Of a stretch of 64,000 nt of DNA, positions 1 to 9,372 are shown one piece after another. The position numbers and the translations under genes are program-made. Origin of the DNA: Comamonadaceae bacterium (lineage in GTDB: Bacteria; Pseudomonadota; Gammaproteobacteria; Burkholderiales; Burkholderiaceae_C); contig QYPX01000059.1 in the NCBI GenBank assembly GCA_007280205.1, forward strand, positions 35,030 through 99,029. Direction: 5' to 3'. Numbering within the stretch: position 1 is the stretch's first letter; every line of letters starts with the position of its first letter. The notes below the pieces were generated by a model. It saw only the letters and a program-made list of their open reading frames with translations, ran no database searches and was not told the origin of the DNA.

Positions 1-1955
1 TGCCGGGTATCGAGCAGGACCCCGGCGTACTGAAGGCGCAGGTCGAGATTGTCGGCTGGCGAGCGTTTGACAAGGTCGCGCATCAGACGCAGGGCCTCGA
101 CGGGTTGCCCCAGACGGGACCAACATCCAGCCACCTGTGCCAACAGCGAAATGTCGCCGCCAGCCTGCGACTCGGCTTGCAGCGCCGCCGCCTGTGCTGC
201 CTGCAAATTGCCTTGGGCAAACAGCTGCTGAGCTCGCTGGACCTGCAGGTTGACCGCGAGTCGCTGCAGGTCCTCGGTCATATTCTTGCTGCGCGCGGCC
301 ACCGGTATTCGTTCCATCACACTCAATCCGTCAAGCCATTGCTTTTGCTCGGCGTACAGCAAAGCGCGGGCATGCAGGACTTCAACCAGTTTAGGATGGG
401 TCACCAGCAGCTTGTCGAGCAGGGCCTCGGCCTTGCTCAAGTCACCCTGGCGCTGGTACTGACGCGCCAAAGCAAGTCGGGGCCATGGATCGGTGGGGTC
501 AAGCAACTGGGCGGCCTCAAGCTTGGCCGCGGCCGCTGCGTAATCGGCCGCCCGCTCGTCAGCTTCAGCCAGCTTCAGCAGGATGCCAGCCTTGAGTTGG
601 TTGAGACCGTCCATCTTCGAAGCAGCGGCTTGATCCAGCCCCGAAATCATGGTCATGGCCTCCCCTTCTCGATCCGTCTGCAGCAAGACCGTTATCAAGC
701 CACGAAACGCACCCGGATCAGTGGCAGAGGTCTTGAGGGCCAGCCGGTACATGCTCTCGGCTTTGGCCAACTGACGCTTTTCCAGCCACAAATCACCCAT
801 CAACACCTGACCCAAGATCTGGCGCTCATCAAGTTTGTTGGCCTCAAGCAATTTGTCTTCCAGGTCCAACAGTTTGCCCGCCTGTCGCGCTGCCGACACT
901 TGCTGCAGCAACGTCCAGTACTGTGCCGTATCGCGCGCCTGTTTCCAGCGTTCAGGGTGCCGGCGATCGTAGCGTATCGCCTGATCGAGTAACCGAACCG
1001 CCTCCCCGAATGCCTGCTGGCGCAAACGGACGGTCCCGAGTCCACCCAGAGCATCGACATCACGCGGCTTTTTGGCCAGGATCGATTCGAAACGTGCCGC
1101 AGCCCCTTGCATGTCACCCTGCTCCAACAGTTTGAATCCCGCCTGGCTTGGGCCGACCCGCCCCGCTTTCCTGGTTTCAACCAAAGGACGATCCAGCAGC
1201 GCCAAACGCTCCCGCACCGCCTGGTCATCAGGAAAGCGGGAAAGATAGCTGACAAACAGAGCCCGATCACCACGCCGGGCGTTGAGCCAGACCAGGGCCT
1301 GGCTCAGGCTCTTGCGCACTTCCTCGGGCTGCTCCGGCTGCTTCAAGACCGAGAGTTGGCGGATGCCTTCACGCCGGGCTGACTCGCGATAGGTGAGGTG
1401 ACGCGCCAGAGCAACAAGGTAACGTTGATTGCCAGGGTTGCTGCGGGCCAATTCGGCCAGGCCGCGCCGCGCTTCTTCCCAACCTTCGGCCGTAGCGCCC
1501 AGGGTTTGGTAATACTCCAGACCCAATTGCCCGGTCGGCTTGCTGGTACCCAGCGCGCTTCGATAGGTGCTTGTGGCGGCCTCGGCCTGTCCAGACTGCG
1601 CCTGTTTGCGCGCGATGCCGAGCGTGGGCGCGCTTTTTCCAGACTTCAACACGGTTTCGAGCTCGGCCAGACCGGCTGGCGCCGATGGCAACTGCGTGGC
1701 ACGCTGGTACAACTCCTGGGCCTGTGCAAGGCGGCCGGCGCGCGCCTCAAGCAGGCCCAGGCGCACCAACCCCTCCGGATGGCTCGCATCAGCCCGCAGC
1801 AGTTTCTTCCAGGCATCGCTGGCAAGATCATCCCGTCCATTTTGTTGCCAATATTGCGCCTGCGCCACCAATTGGCGGGTCGCAGCATCGTCAGCAGACC
1901 AGGCGTCGGCCAGGCCAAGACCCAGTGCAAACAACAAACAGACCAGCTTCTTCAT
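1..1955 (-). CDS. bcsC: BcsC cellulose export protein, N-terminal part (runs off window)
   Basis: Absent from the ORF track because its stop lies outside the window. Reading the minus strand from ATG at 1955 gives about 650 residues with no stop. It begins with a signal peptide (MKKLVCLLFALGLGLADAWS) and continues as an alanine- and leucine-rich series of TPR-like helical repeats, with pieces such as GLVRLGLLEARAGRLAQAQ and ALGGLGTVRLRQQAFGEAVRLL. BcsC is known as a periplasmic TPR scaffold followed by an outer-membrane beta-barrel that exports cellulose; family members are about 1,150-1,300 residues, so the barrel should lie beyond the left edge. The start is 6 nt after the bcsZ stop, which fits co-transcription. 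Identity rests on the TPR architecture plus position as last gene of a bcs operon. Overlapping ORFs on the other strand are shadows. Confidence 0.85.
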   Translation of the reverse strand, partial: MKKLVCLLFALGLGLADAWSADDAATRQLVAQAQYWQQNGRDDLASDAWKKLLRADASHPEGLVRLGLLEARAGRLAQAQELYQRATQLPSAPAGLAELETVLKSGKSAPTLGIARKQAQSGQAEAATSTYRSALGTSKPTGQLGLEYYQTLGATAEGWEEARRGLAELARSNPGNQRYLVALARHLTYRESARREGIRQLSVLKQPEQPEEVRKSLSQALVWLNARRGDRALFVSYLSRFPDDQAVRERLALLDRPLVETRKAGRVGPSQAGFKLLEQGDMQGAAARFESILAKKPRDVDALGGLGTVRLRQQAFGEAVRLLDQAIRYDRRHPERWKQARDTAQYWTLLQQVSAARQAGKLLDLEDKLLEANKLDERQILGQVLMGDLWLEKRQLAKAESMYRLALKTSATDPGAFRGLITVLLQTDREGEAMTMISGLDQAAASKMDGLNQLKAGILLKLAEADERAADYAAAAAKLEAAQLLDPTDPWPRLALARQYQRQGDLSKAEALLDKLLVTHPKLVEVLHARALLYAEQKQWLDGLSVMERIPVAARSKNMTEDLQRLAVNLQVQRAQQLFAQGNLQAAQAAALQAESQAGGDISLLAQVAGCWSRLGQPVEALRLMRDLVKRSPADNLDLRLQYAGVLLDTR

Positions 1956-1960
1956 ACGAA

Positions 1961-3118
1961 TCACATTTTGCATGTCAAAGTCACTCCCCAGTCAAGTCGA
2001 CCGTCCGGCGCGAACCGAAAGCGCTGGTCGATCCAGCCCAGCGAAAAAAGCCCCAGGGCCTGCTCGTAGTAAACCAATGGAACGCCACCCATCGCAACAA
2101 TTCTGAGTCGCTGCTGGCGGGCGCCCGTTTTTGCACCCACGGCATGCAGGTAGGGCAGCAGAGCCGCAGAAAAGCCGCCGGGGCCGCTGCCCTCGGACTC
2201 TCCAGAATAAGCATTCACACTGGCTGGAGGAACCAGCAGCCTTTCAACCAGCGTCCTCATCCCTTTCATGCGTGCCAGCAAACGTTTGCGCATCGGGTCC
2301 TGCGTCGGCAGCATGGCCGCCCACAGGTAGGTTCGAATCGCGTCATAGCTCCCCTGATAGCCCAACTCAGGATCGAGCGCAAAGCCGCGTTCGGGCCGTA
2401 CGGCAACCCAGTCAGGGACCAGATAGTGAGGTGTAACCGACTCGATCATGCTGACCGTCGTTGTCACCAGTGCCGCCCAGACGCCGGTCGGGACTTCGGT
2501 CGCCAATCCGCGCAAGACCGGCAAGGGCAGATAGCTTGGGTTGAGCTTCCAGCCACCCGATTTCAAGACAAAACCCTGCGGTCCCGGCAGCAGCACCGGG
2601 CCAACTCCGGCGACCTCCACGACCAGTTCCTTTTCAATGCGCGCCTGCATCAATTCGGCAGCTGCCAGCAGGCTGCTGTCACGCCAGCGCCGGGCGGCCT
2701 GAAAAAGCACATAGGCCAGCCAGAGGTCGGCGTCGCCCGCCGCATTGTTGTCGATGACGCCCCAGCTTCCATCGGGCCGCCTGCCCCACTTCCAGGCCAT
2801 CAGGCGGGCCGACAGGTCGCCCTGCGCCAGATTCGCCCGCGTCCAAGCCAGCAATCGATCAAAGGTCGGCCTATCGTTGGCCACCAGCGCGAAAAACATG
2901 GCATAAGCCTGGCTTTCCGAAGTGCTCTGAGCATCCGCCGAAAAGTCGACAACACGTCCATCAGCCTGAACAAACTTGTCTCTGAAAATGATCCAGTCCG
3001 CCCAACCATCGCAGTTCTCGGCACGTGCCATGCGGGGTGACGTCAACGCCAGCGCCACGACTGACTCCAGGAAGTGTCGACGTGAGCGCATCAAAACCAA
3101 CGATTTCCCGGCACCCAT
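1961..3118 (-). CDS. bcsZ: BcsZ periplasmic endo-1,4-beta-glucanase (GH8)
   Basis: A 385-residue protein of glycoside hydrolase family 8 type, the cellulase that trims nascent cellulose in the periplasm. Visible family segments are CDGWADWIIFRDKFV, STSESQAYAMFFALVAND, the acid-bearing GSWGVIDNNAAGDADLWLAY, and a later LGYQGSYDAIRTYLWAA. The N terminus contains SRRHFLE followed by a hydrophobic stretch ending in ARA, which resembles a twin-arginine (Tat) signal; Sec export cannot be excluded. The ATG at 3118 is preceded by GAGG at good spacing, so it is preferred over the internal ATG at 3091 (MRSRRHF). It sits between bcsB and bcsC with gaps of 12 and 5 nt. Confidence 0.9.
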   Translation of the reverse strand: MGAGKSLVLMRSRRHFLESVVALALTSPRMARAENCDGWADWIIFRDKFVQADGRVVDFSADAQSTSESQAYAMFFALVANDRPTFDRLLAWTRANLAQGDLSARLMAWKWGRRPDGSWGVIDNNAAGDADLWLAYVLFQAARRWRDSSLLAAAELMQARIEKELVVEVAGVGPVLLPGPQGFVLKSGGWKLNPSYLPLPVLRGLATEVPTGVWAALVTTTVSMIESVTPHYLVPDWVAVRPERGFALDPELGYQGSYDAIRTYLWAAMLPTQDPMRKRLLARMKGMRTLVERLLVPPASVNAYSGESEGSGPGGFSAALLPYLHAVGAKTGARQQRLRIVAMGGVPLVYYEQALGLFSLGWIDQRFRFAPDGRLDWGVTLTCKM

Positions 3119-3130
3119 GGGCGCCTCACG

Positions 3131-5404
3131 CTACTCAAGATGCCTCTGCATGCGTTTGGCCGCAACCTCTCGCAAGGCGCGAAAGGCGATCGTCGCTAAC
3201 AGAATGCAAATCAGAACGCCGAGCAAACTGACCAGCACCGGATGGTTCGAAAAGGCCCAACGCAAGTGGATGCTCATGGGCAACGAACCAAGATAATAGG
3301 TCTCGCCGACTTTGGCGTACCGGTCACCCTTTTCATCAACGACCACAAAATCGCCCTGCACACTCTTGACTCGATCCGGGTCCAGCAGAATGTCGCCAAT
3401 CTTCCCCAGGTCGACCGCTCTGTCTGCGTACAACAGGACAACACTGCGTCCAGACTGCAAAGGTGACTCAAATGCCATCAGGCTTGTCAAACTACCCCCC
3501 TGCAATTTCAAGCTGCCCGCGGGGCGCGGCGTGACCTGAATGTCCTCCTCTTCCCAGCGAAAAATTGTGCGCCGGAATATGTCTGGCTCGCGAACGCGGT
3601 GCTCGCCGTCGACTTGCATCAAGGGCAAACGGTCAGCCCACTTGGTCATCAGATGCTGGTCTTTTGCCGAACCAATGACGATCAAATCACGCTGCGCCAC
3701 CTTGTCCAATTCAGGGGGCGCCACCAGCGCATGACGCAAGGCGGGATAACCAGTAGCCTCGCCCATTCGCCCCATCAGCATCAAATAGGCTCCAATTTCC
3801 GGCGCCGCGGGTTGTTCCGGCATCACCACCGCAGTCTCCGAGAGATCTGCCATGCGTGTGAACGGAAAACCAATATTTCTGAAAAAGGCCAAGTCCGGCA
3901 AGGCGCTGTAATGCGGAAAGCTGCTTAGATCGAAGGTCGACTCCGGGTCTATCGCGCCGCGCAAATTATCCGTCAGTGAGTCGCGACATTCACCCTCCTT
4001 GACCAGATCAAAATAGTACTGAAACTGCAGTTGGCTGCGACCATCGACCCGATGCAGCGGGACAAAGACACTGTCTTCCCGGTAGCTGGGCACTTTGTCG
4101 AAGAAGGGCACTTTCAGCAGGTCCTTGCTCGCCGACTTCTTGTTCGACTCATCAAGTACCAGTGCACGAACGAACTCGCCATTGATGCCGATGTTGAGAG
4201 TCGACTTCTTGCTCAGCGGCAAGGCCGTAAAACGATATTTCAATTCAACCGGAACGCCTGGACTGCGCCACGTAAACAGGTCCGGAGCATTGCGAAAATT
4301 TACCGATATCAAACCGGGGAAGAATCCCTGCACCTGAAGCTCTTCGGGTTGAGTCAATTCGGCGAACCGTACCGGTCGATCGGTCGGCACCCAGGCTGGC
4401 GCATCGTACGGCTTGCGGGCTGGTGGTTCTACGTCCTGCGTGACCACGACGCGCTGTCCACTAAGCGTTCCGTTGCCAAGTACGATGGACCTGACGGCAC
4501 GCATCAAGTCTTGTTCGCCATCACCAGAAATCAGCAATAACTTGGCGTTCGGGTTGTTCGGATGGGGCTCGATCGACACCGTCGCGCCCGATGTACTGCT
4601 CAGGCCGCCCATTTTTTCACTGCCGTCGAGAAACACGACTGCATTTCCCTCTGGCAAAGCATTCAGGAAGGTTGGGAAGCGTGCGCCACGATAACTGGCA
4701 AGACTGCCAAACCAGGATGCCAGTACGCCAGCCGCCTTGAGTGTTCCGAAAGACGGTGCAGCAACAAAAACGAAGGGCAATTTGAGCGTGGCGTTGTCAC
4801 GCTTTTCAAAAAATGGCAGCGGTAAATACTTCAGATCGTTTGTCAGTGCCAGGGGCGCCAGCGTCAATTCAAGCCGCCCAAGGTTGCTCAGTTCAAGCCA
4901 TAGCGAACTGTGCAAGGGGTCTTCGCATTTGTAGGTGTAATGCCCGATCAGCCGGAACTGAAGCTTGTTGTAGTCTGTGAAGAAGCGCGGATCGAGATCT
5001 ATCTCACGCCGGTTGGGCAAGCCCTTCTCACGAGGCAGCGGCAGCACAGCAATCACTTCATCATTGAGCATCACCTTGAGATGACTCAACTCAGCGAGCA
5101 AAGCAGGCGAGTAGGAATAGTCAAACTTCAACTTCGCCGAGGCCACCACCTCATCGGAGCGAATCGCAAAAGGCAGCGCGATGGACCCATCAACACCGCG
5201 CAATCGGATCGGTGTCGAGGCACCCAATTGTTTGAAGCTATACGAGGCGATTCGTTGCCCGGATGCCTCCGGGGTGACCGCCTTGGGTGATTTGGCTTGG
5301 ATCGGTGCGCTGATCAACACACCGAGCAGGAGCAGCAGCGCCGTCGCCGAACTCAGCTTTGAAGGTAGATAACGCAAGATTTGTGGCATGACATCAAATT
5401 TCAT
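3131..5404 (-). CDS. bcsB: BcsB cellulose synthase periplasmic subunit
   Basis: About 757 residues. BcsB is the membrane-anchored periplasmic partner of BcsA that guides the glucan through the periplasm. A signal peptide ends at ISAPIQA. Typical BcsB blocks follow: GVDGSIALPFAIRSDEVV, a polymer-interaction domain with GHYTYKCEDPLHSSLW, and a second repeat with QYYFDLVKEGECRDS. A C-terminal hydrophobic segment (NHPVLVSLLGVLICILLATIAF) anchors it in the inner membrane. The track start at 5431 lies inside bcsA; I prefer the ATG at 5404, which overlaps the bcsA TGA as ATGA. This is the same coupling as between bcsQ and bcsA. It acts downstream of bcsA and upstream of bcsZ in one operon. Confidence 0.92.
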   Translation of the reverse strand: MKFDVMPQILRYLPSKLSSATALLLLLGVLISAPIQAKSPKAVTPEASGQRIASYSFKQLGASTPIRLRGVDGSIALPFAIRSDEVVASAKLKFDYSYSPALLAELSHLKVMLNDEVIAVLPLPREKGLPNRREIDLDPRFFTDYNKLQFRLIGHYTYKCEDPLHSSLWLELSNLGRLELTLAPLALTNDLKYLPLPFFEKRDNATLKLPFVFVAAPSFGTLKAAGVLASWFGSLASYRGARFPTFLNALPEGNAVVFLDGSEKMGGLSSTSGATVSIEPHPNNPNAKLLLISGDGEQDLMRAVRSIVLGNGTLSGQRVVVTQDVEPPARKPYDAPAWVPTDRPVRFAELTQPEELQVQGFFPGLISVNFRNAPDLFTWRSPGVPVELKYRFTALPLSKKSTLNIGINGEFVRALVLDESNKKSASKDLLKVPFFDKVPSYREDSVFVPLHRVDGRSQLQFQYYFDLVKEGECRDSLTDNLRGAIDPESTFDLSSFPHYSALPDLAFFRNIGFPFTRMADLSETAVVMPEQPAAPEIGAYLMLMGRMGEATGYPALRHALVAPPELDKVAQRDLIVIGSAKDQHLMTKWADRLPLMQVDGEHRVREPDIFRRTIFRWEEEDIQVTPRPAGSLKLQGGSLTSLMAFESPLQSGRSVVLLYADRAVDLGKIGDILLDPDRVKSVQGDFVVVDEKGDRYAKVGETYYLGSLPMSIHLRWAFSNHPVLVSLLGVLICILLATIAFRALREVAAKRMQRHLE

Positions 5405-7629
5405 TTTTTCCATACTGGCAACCGCCTCCACTGCCGACTCAGGGCAATTCGCTTGACAAGACGAGTCAAACCTTCGATACCGACACCAAGCACTTCGCGG
5501 ATACCTTGCAGAGGGCGATCGATGTCACGTTCAGGCAACCAGTCTTGCCACGCATCCGCCCGCGAAAAGGTCGCAGCAACGAGTGAACGATAGTCGTCAA
5601 GGTTCATATTTTCAAACCGTGCCCGCATCACCAGTCCCTGATTAAATACGATCGCGGCCGGAATGGCGAACTCCCGCTCACCCCGGAACAAGGATATTCT
5701 GACCATGCTGCCCTGCTCAAGGGCCACTTCCGTCGGCAGTTTGACAGCCAGACCGCCTTCGGAAAAATCGTCCACTTCGCAGGCGACGGTGCGCCCATTG
5801 GGCAACCTGATCATTGCCGGCAAATCGATTTGAACCCGCCAGTGGCGCCGGATCTGTCGTGCCTCCAGCGCGACGGACAGGGTGGCTGCGAGAATCGTCA
5901 GGTTATAGGCGGTCCACATCAAATTGAACAAGACGGTGCCGAATTCATGGCTGTTCCACCAGAACAAGCGGCCGATGCCGACGACGAGGCCAGCAATGTT
6001 CAATACCAGGATGACAATATAGGGCATTGAAGTCTTCCAGTCGAAATACTCTTGCTCAACCCGGCCGCCCTTGCCTGTGACATTGAACTGGCCAAATTTC
6101 GGATTGATCATTGCCAGCGTCGTTGGCACCATGATGTACCAGGCCAACGCAGTTTCGTAGACTTCCGCCCAGAACGTGTGGCGGTGCTTCCCTTGCATTC
6201 TGGAGTTGGCAATATTGGCGTGCGTCAGGTGGGGTATGGCGTAAACCGCAATCAAATCGGCCGACGCCTGAATGATGTGCGCTTCGAAGAACAGATAGGA
6301 CAGCGGCGCCGTGAGAAAGATGATCCGTGGCAACCCGTAGAAGAAGTGCAGCATGGCGTTCAAATAGCATAGGCGCTGCGGCCAGCGCAGGCCCTTGCCC
6401 AGCAGCGGATTGTCAATTCTGAAAATCTGCGCCATACCGCGTGCCCAGCGGATCCGCTGGCGCACATGCGCCGACAAACTCTCGGTGGCCAGGCCGGCCG
6501 CCTGGGTCACTCCCAAGTAGGCCGTGCTGTATCCCAATCGGTGCAGCTTCAGTGCAGTGTGTGCATCCTCTGTCACCGTCTCGGTGGCCACACCGCCAAC
6601 CTCCATCAGCATGGTGCGCCGTAGCACCGCGCAGGAACCACAGAAGAAGGTTGCGTTCCACAGGTCATTGCCATCCTGCACCAGTCCATAAAACAACTCG
6701 CCTTCATTGGGCATAAGCCGGAACAACTGCAGATTGCGCTCAAAGGGGTCGGGCGACAGGAAATGGTGTGGCGTCTGCACCATGGCAAGTGCGCTGTCCT
6801 GCAAGAACAGGCCAACCGTGGCCTGCAAGAACGTTCGCGTAGGAATGTGATCACAATCGAAAATCGCAATCAATTCTCCGTCCGTCTCCGGCAATGCCGA
6901 ATTGATATTTCCCGCTTTGGCATGCAGGTTGTTGGAACGCGTCAAATAGTTCACTTCCAGCGAGGCAGCAAAGTCCCGAAACTCGTTGCGTCGCCCATCA
7001 TCAAGAAGGTAGACCTTGATCTTGTCGCGCGGCCAGTCCATGGCGAGTGCCGCAATCACCGTAGGCATAACAACAGAGAGGGGTTCGTTGTAGGTCGGAA
7101 TAAAGACATCTACCGTCGGCCACATGGACAAGTCCTGTGGCATCGGCACGGGCTTGCGCTTCAGCGGCCAGGCTGTCTGGAAATAGCCGACAATCAAAAT
7201 GATCCAGGCATACAACTCGGCCGCCAACAAGGCCAAACCGAGCAGCAGGTCAACACTCTGTTCAATTTGCAAACTCGTGATGCAGCGCCAATACAAGTAA
7301 CGCGTCGATGCCAGCACTGAAAGACTGACAAGCACCAGGGTCACCAACGTCCCAACGTAGCGACGCATGTACAAGGCGACTGAAACTATAACCAAAGAAA
7401 ACACAAGTTGCTCGTCGCGCGAAAACGGAATAGTGATCAGCACACCGAACAGGATCAGACAGACAACAGCAAACGCCCCCAACACACCCGGCGTCGACCA
7501 CGCCGACCAATTCACCAGTCGGTTGCCTGATTCATTGACAAGGCCATACAAATAGCGCGGATTGAGCAAAGAACGCGCCCCAAAGCTCCAATGCTTTCGC
7601 CAGCGCATCAAGATGGAGCGTGCACTCAT
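5401..7629 (-). CDS. bcsA: BcsA cellulose synthase catalytic subunit, with PilZ domain
   Basis: A 742-residue family 2 glycosyltransferase that polymerises UDP-glucose into cellulose and moves it across the inner membrane. Several N-terminal membrane helices precede the GT-A core. Core motifs are YLLDDGRR, FDCDH (the D,D pair), TVTEDAHTA (TED) and QRIRWARGM (QxxRW). More helices follow, then a C-terminal PilZ domain. In it RRHWRVQIDLPA carries the arginine-rich c-di-GMP loop and DDFSEGGLAV matches the D/NxSxxG motif. Activation by c-di-GMP is therefore expected from the family. The start overlaps the bcsQ stop by 4 nt. Confidence 0.97.
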   Translation of the reverse strand: MSARSILMRWRKHWSFGARSLLNPRYLYGLVNESGNRLVNWSAWSTPGVLGAFAVVCLILFGVLITIPFSRDEQLVFSLVIVSVALYMRRYVGTLVTLVLVSLSVLASTRYLYWRCITSLQIEQSVDLLLGLALLAAELYAWIILIVGYFQTAWPLKRKPVPMPQDLSMWPTVDVFIPTYNEPLSVVMPTVIAALAMDWPRDKIKVYLLDDGRRNEFRDFAASLEVNYLTRSNNLHAKAGNINSALPETDGELIAIFDCDHIPTRTFLQATVGLFLQDSALAMVQTPHHFLSPDPFERNLQLFRLMPNEGELFYGLVQDGNDLWNATFFCGSCAVLRRTMLMEVGGVATETVTEDAHTALKLHRLGYSTAYLGVTQAAGLATESLSAHVRQRIRWARGMAQIFRIDNPLLGKGLRWPQRLCYLNAMLHFFYGLPRIIFLTAPLSYLFFEAHIIQASADLIAVYAIPHLTHANIANSRMQGKHRHTFWAEVYETALAWYIMVPTTLAMINPKFGQFNVTGKGGRVEQEYFDWKTSMPYIVILVLNIAGLVVGIGRLFWWNSHEFGTVLFNLMWTAYNLTILAATLSVALEARQIRRHWRVQIDLPAMIRLPNGRTVACEVDDFSEGGLAVKLPTEVALEQGSMVRISLFRGEREFAIPAAIVFNQGLVMRARFENMNLDDYRSLVAATFSRADAWQDWLPERDIDRPLQGIREVLGVGIEGLTRLVKRIALSRQWRRLPVWKK

Positions 7630-8390
7630 CGATCGGCCTGACCGATCAGGTATGCGGCAAGTCGCTGAAAATCGTGCGTCGCCTGGCAGCGCGGATCGTA
7701 GGACAACACCGGTTGCAAAAACGCCAACGCCTCACAAACCGCTTCATCCCGGTGAATTCCCACTGGCAACAAACGTTTGCCAAGACGTTGCTGCAGCACT
7801 TCCCCGATATCACGGTTCAGACGCACCGATTCATCTGTCTGGTTCAAAAGGTAAACGCTCTGGACTCCCGGACGCTGCACAGCAATCTGCTCAATCCAGG
7901 TTTCCATCGCAACAATGGTCGAGTACGACGCCGCATCCGCAAGCAACACAATCAGGATCAGATCGGCACAGGCAAAGCCTTGATTCAGGTACACGGAGGG
8001 CCCCGGCGGCATGTCAATCAACACCAGATCATCGTCCCCAAGGCCGGTCTGTGCCAACTGGCGTTCCAACCAATCGGGCTCTTCCACCAACAGGTCTTCA
8101 AATGCCTCGCGTTCGGATTCACTGACAAGCCCATAGGGAAGGCAAACCACGCCGAACGGGCTGTCTACCATCGCAGACTGCCAACTCCTGCGTCGCAAAG
8201 CCTGCTTGCAAATGCTCTGGCCTTCCACTGCCTCGATACCCAGGTGTAGACGCAAGGCGTTTTGTGGATCAAGATCGATTGCCGAGACCCGACCGGCACC
8301 AAGCTCGGCTGCCATGGCAACGGCCAGATTGGCGGTCACAGAAGTTTTTCCGACCCCGCCCTTCATTGACGCAACAACGATAACGCTCAT
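7626..8390 (-). CDS. bcsQ: BcsQ MinD/ParA-like ATPase of the cellulose operon
   Basis: A 254-residue SIMIBI-class ATPase. The N terminus MSVIVVASMKGGVGKTSVT holds the deviant Walker A (KGGVGKT), followed by the switch segment AIDLDPQNALRLHLG and LVLIDMPPG. BcsQ (YhjQ) is known to help localise and assemble the cellulose secretion machine in enterobacteria. Length and operon position fit. It lies 36 nt after the BcsP-like gene and overlaps bcsA (ATGA). No other chromosome-partitioning genes are nearby, which supports BcsQ over ParA. Confidence 0.92.
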   Translation of the reverse strand: MSVIVVASMKGGVGKTSVTANLAVAMAAELGAGRVSAIDLDPQNALRLHLGIEAVEGQSICKQALRRRSWQSAMVDSPFGVVCLPYGLVSESEREAFEDLLVEEPDWLERQLAQTGLGDDDLVLIDMPPGPSVYLNQGFACADLILIVLLADAASYSTIVAMETWIEQIAVQRPGVQSVYLLNQTDESVRLNRDIGEVLQQRLGKRLLPVGIHRDEAVCEALAFLQPVLSYDPRCQATHDFQRLAAYLIGQADR

Positions 8391-8426
8391 ACTGTTCCTA
8401 GCAGTTCAGCTGATCAGGGTGAAGAA

Positions 8427-8726
8427 TCACCACTTTGCCTTTTGACCTGGGCTTGCAGCGCGCTCGATTCGCCTGAAAACCCGGCTCAATGCGCTGTCCG
8501 TGCCATGGCCTGGACGCTCACTCGTTTCCTGTTCGAGCCATCCCTGTTTTTGACGCCTCGAGAGTGCCGGCAGCGTGAAGCGCGCGTCAATCGCCATGGA
8601 TTTCACCAATGGCCATCGGTTTTCAGCATGGCTGGCCTCTGCTTCCCGGTTAAATTCCCGAAAGCCGTTGACGTCACGCCAGAAGGGCTTGAATAGCGCG
8701 CCTGCATCATCAAACCGTTTGGACAC
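8427..8726 (-). CDS. BcsP/BcsR-like small cellulose-operon protein
   Basis: The track ORF starts at 8828, inside the neighbouring hydrolase gene. A GTG at 8726, two bases after that gene's stop, gives a 99-residue protein beginning VSKRFDDAGALFKPFW. The segment ENRWPLVKSMAIDA matches the short RWPL motif seen in BcsR and BcsP, small accessory proteins next to bcsQ. The C-terminal half is basic and probably flexible (RRQKQGWLEQETSE). No signal peptide or membrane segment is seen, so it is probably cytosolic. The GTG follows a G-rich run. Assignment is by motif, size and position; the exact subfamily is uncertain. Confidence 0.6.
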   Translation of the reverse strand: MSKRFDDAGALFKPFWRDVNGFREFNREAEASHAENRWPLVKSMAIDARFTLPALSRRQKQGWLEQETSERPGHGTDSALSRVFRRIERAASPGQKAKW

Positions 8727-8728
8727 CC

Positions 8729-9367
8729 TCAAGTCCCCCCCACATACGGATTGCTCTTGCGCTCCCGCCCAAACGTGCTCTCCGGTCCATGGCCCGGAAT
8801 GAAGACCGTTGCATCGCCCATGGGCCAAAGGCGCTCGACGATGCTGGCAATCAGTGTCTCGTGGTCGCCCTGCGGCAGATCGGTGCGACCGATGGACCCG
8901 GCAAACAGCACATCACCGACAAAGGCCCGGTTCGCCTCGGCACTATAAAAGACCACATGGCCGGGCGTGTGACCGGGACAATGCCGCACCTGCAGTGTGC
9001 TTTGCCCCAGCGTCACGGTGTCGTGATCGGACAGCCAGCGCGTCGGCGCGAAGCCCATCGCCTGAGCAAAGCCGAACATTTTGCTCTGGGCCGGCAGGCC
9101 GTCGATCCAGAACTGATCGGCCTGATGCGGTCCGATGATGGGCAGATGAAGTTGCGCCGCCAGTTCACCGGCGCCTCCGGCATGATCGATGTGGGCGTGG
9201 GTCAGCCAGATCTGGCTCAGCGCCAGTTGCCGCTGGTTCACAGCGGCCAGCAGCAAGTCGAGATCGCCACCCGGGTCAATGAGGGCCGCCTGCAAGGTCT
9301 GGTCACACCAGACAAGAGAGCAATTCTGCTGAAAATTGGTGACAGGAATGGTTTGGTAGCGTAGCAT
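8729..9367 (-). CDS. Metallo-beta-lactamase-fold hydrolase, glyoxalase II-like
   Basis: About 212 residues. The metal-binding signature THAHIDH is followed by CPGHTPGHVVFYS, FVGDVLFAGSIGRTDLP and a final FIPGHGPESTFGRE. This is the zinc-site order of short hydroxyacylglutathione hydrolase-like (GloB/YcbL) enzymes, which cleave thioesters such as S-lactoylglutathione. It lacks the long C-terminal substrate domain of classical glyoxalase II, so the true substrate is open. A GTG at 9376 overlaps the upstream stop, but the ATG at 9367 (MLRYQTIPVTNFQQNCS) matches the usual family N terminus and is preferred. The downstream BcsP-like GTG is two bases after its stop, suggesting translational coupling to the bcs operon. 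Confidence 0.85.
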   Translation of the reverse strand: MLRYQTIPVTNFQQNCSLVWCDQTLQAALIDPGGDLDLLLAAVNQRQLALSQIWLTHAHIDHAGGAGELAAQLHLPIIGPHQADQFWIDGLPAQSKMFGFAQAMGFAPTRWLSDHDTVTLGQSTLQVRHCPGHTPGHVVFYSAEANRAFVGDVLFAGSIGRTDLPQGDHETLIASIVERLWPMGDATVFIPGHGPESTFGRERKSNPYVGGT

Positions 9368-9372
9368 TTGAA

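Noticed and set aside
1571-3040. 489-residue plus-strand ORF
   Set aside because: It is antisense to bcsC and bcsZ, rich in Arg/Pro/Gln as expected for a shadow frame, with no domain seen.
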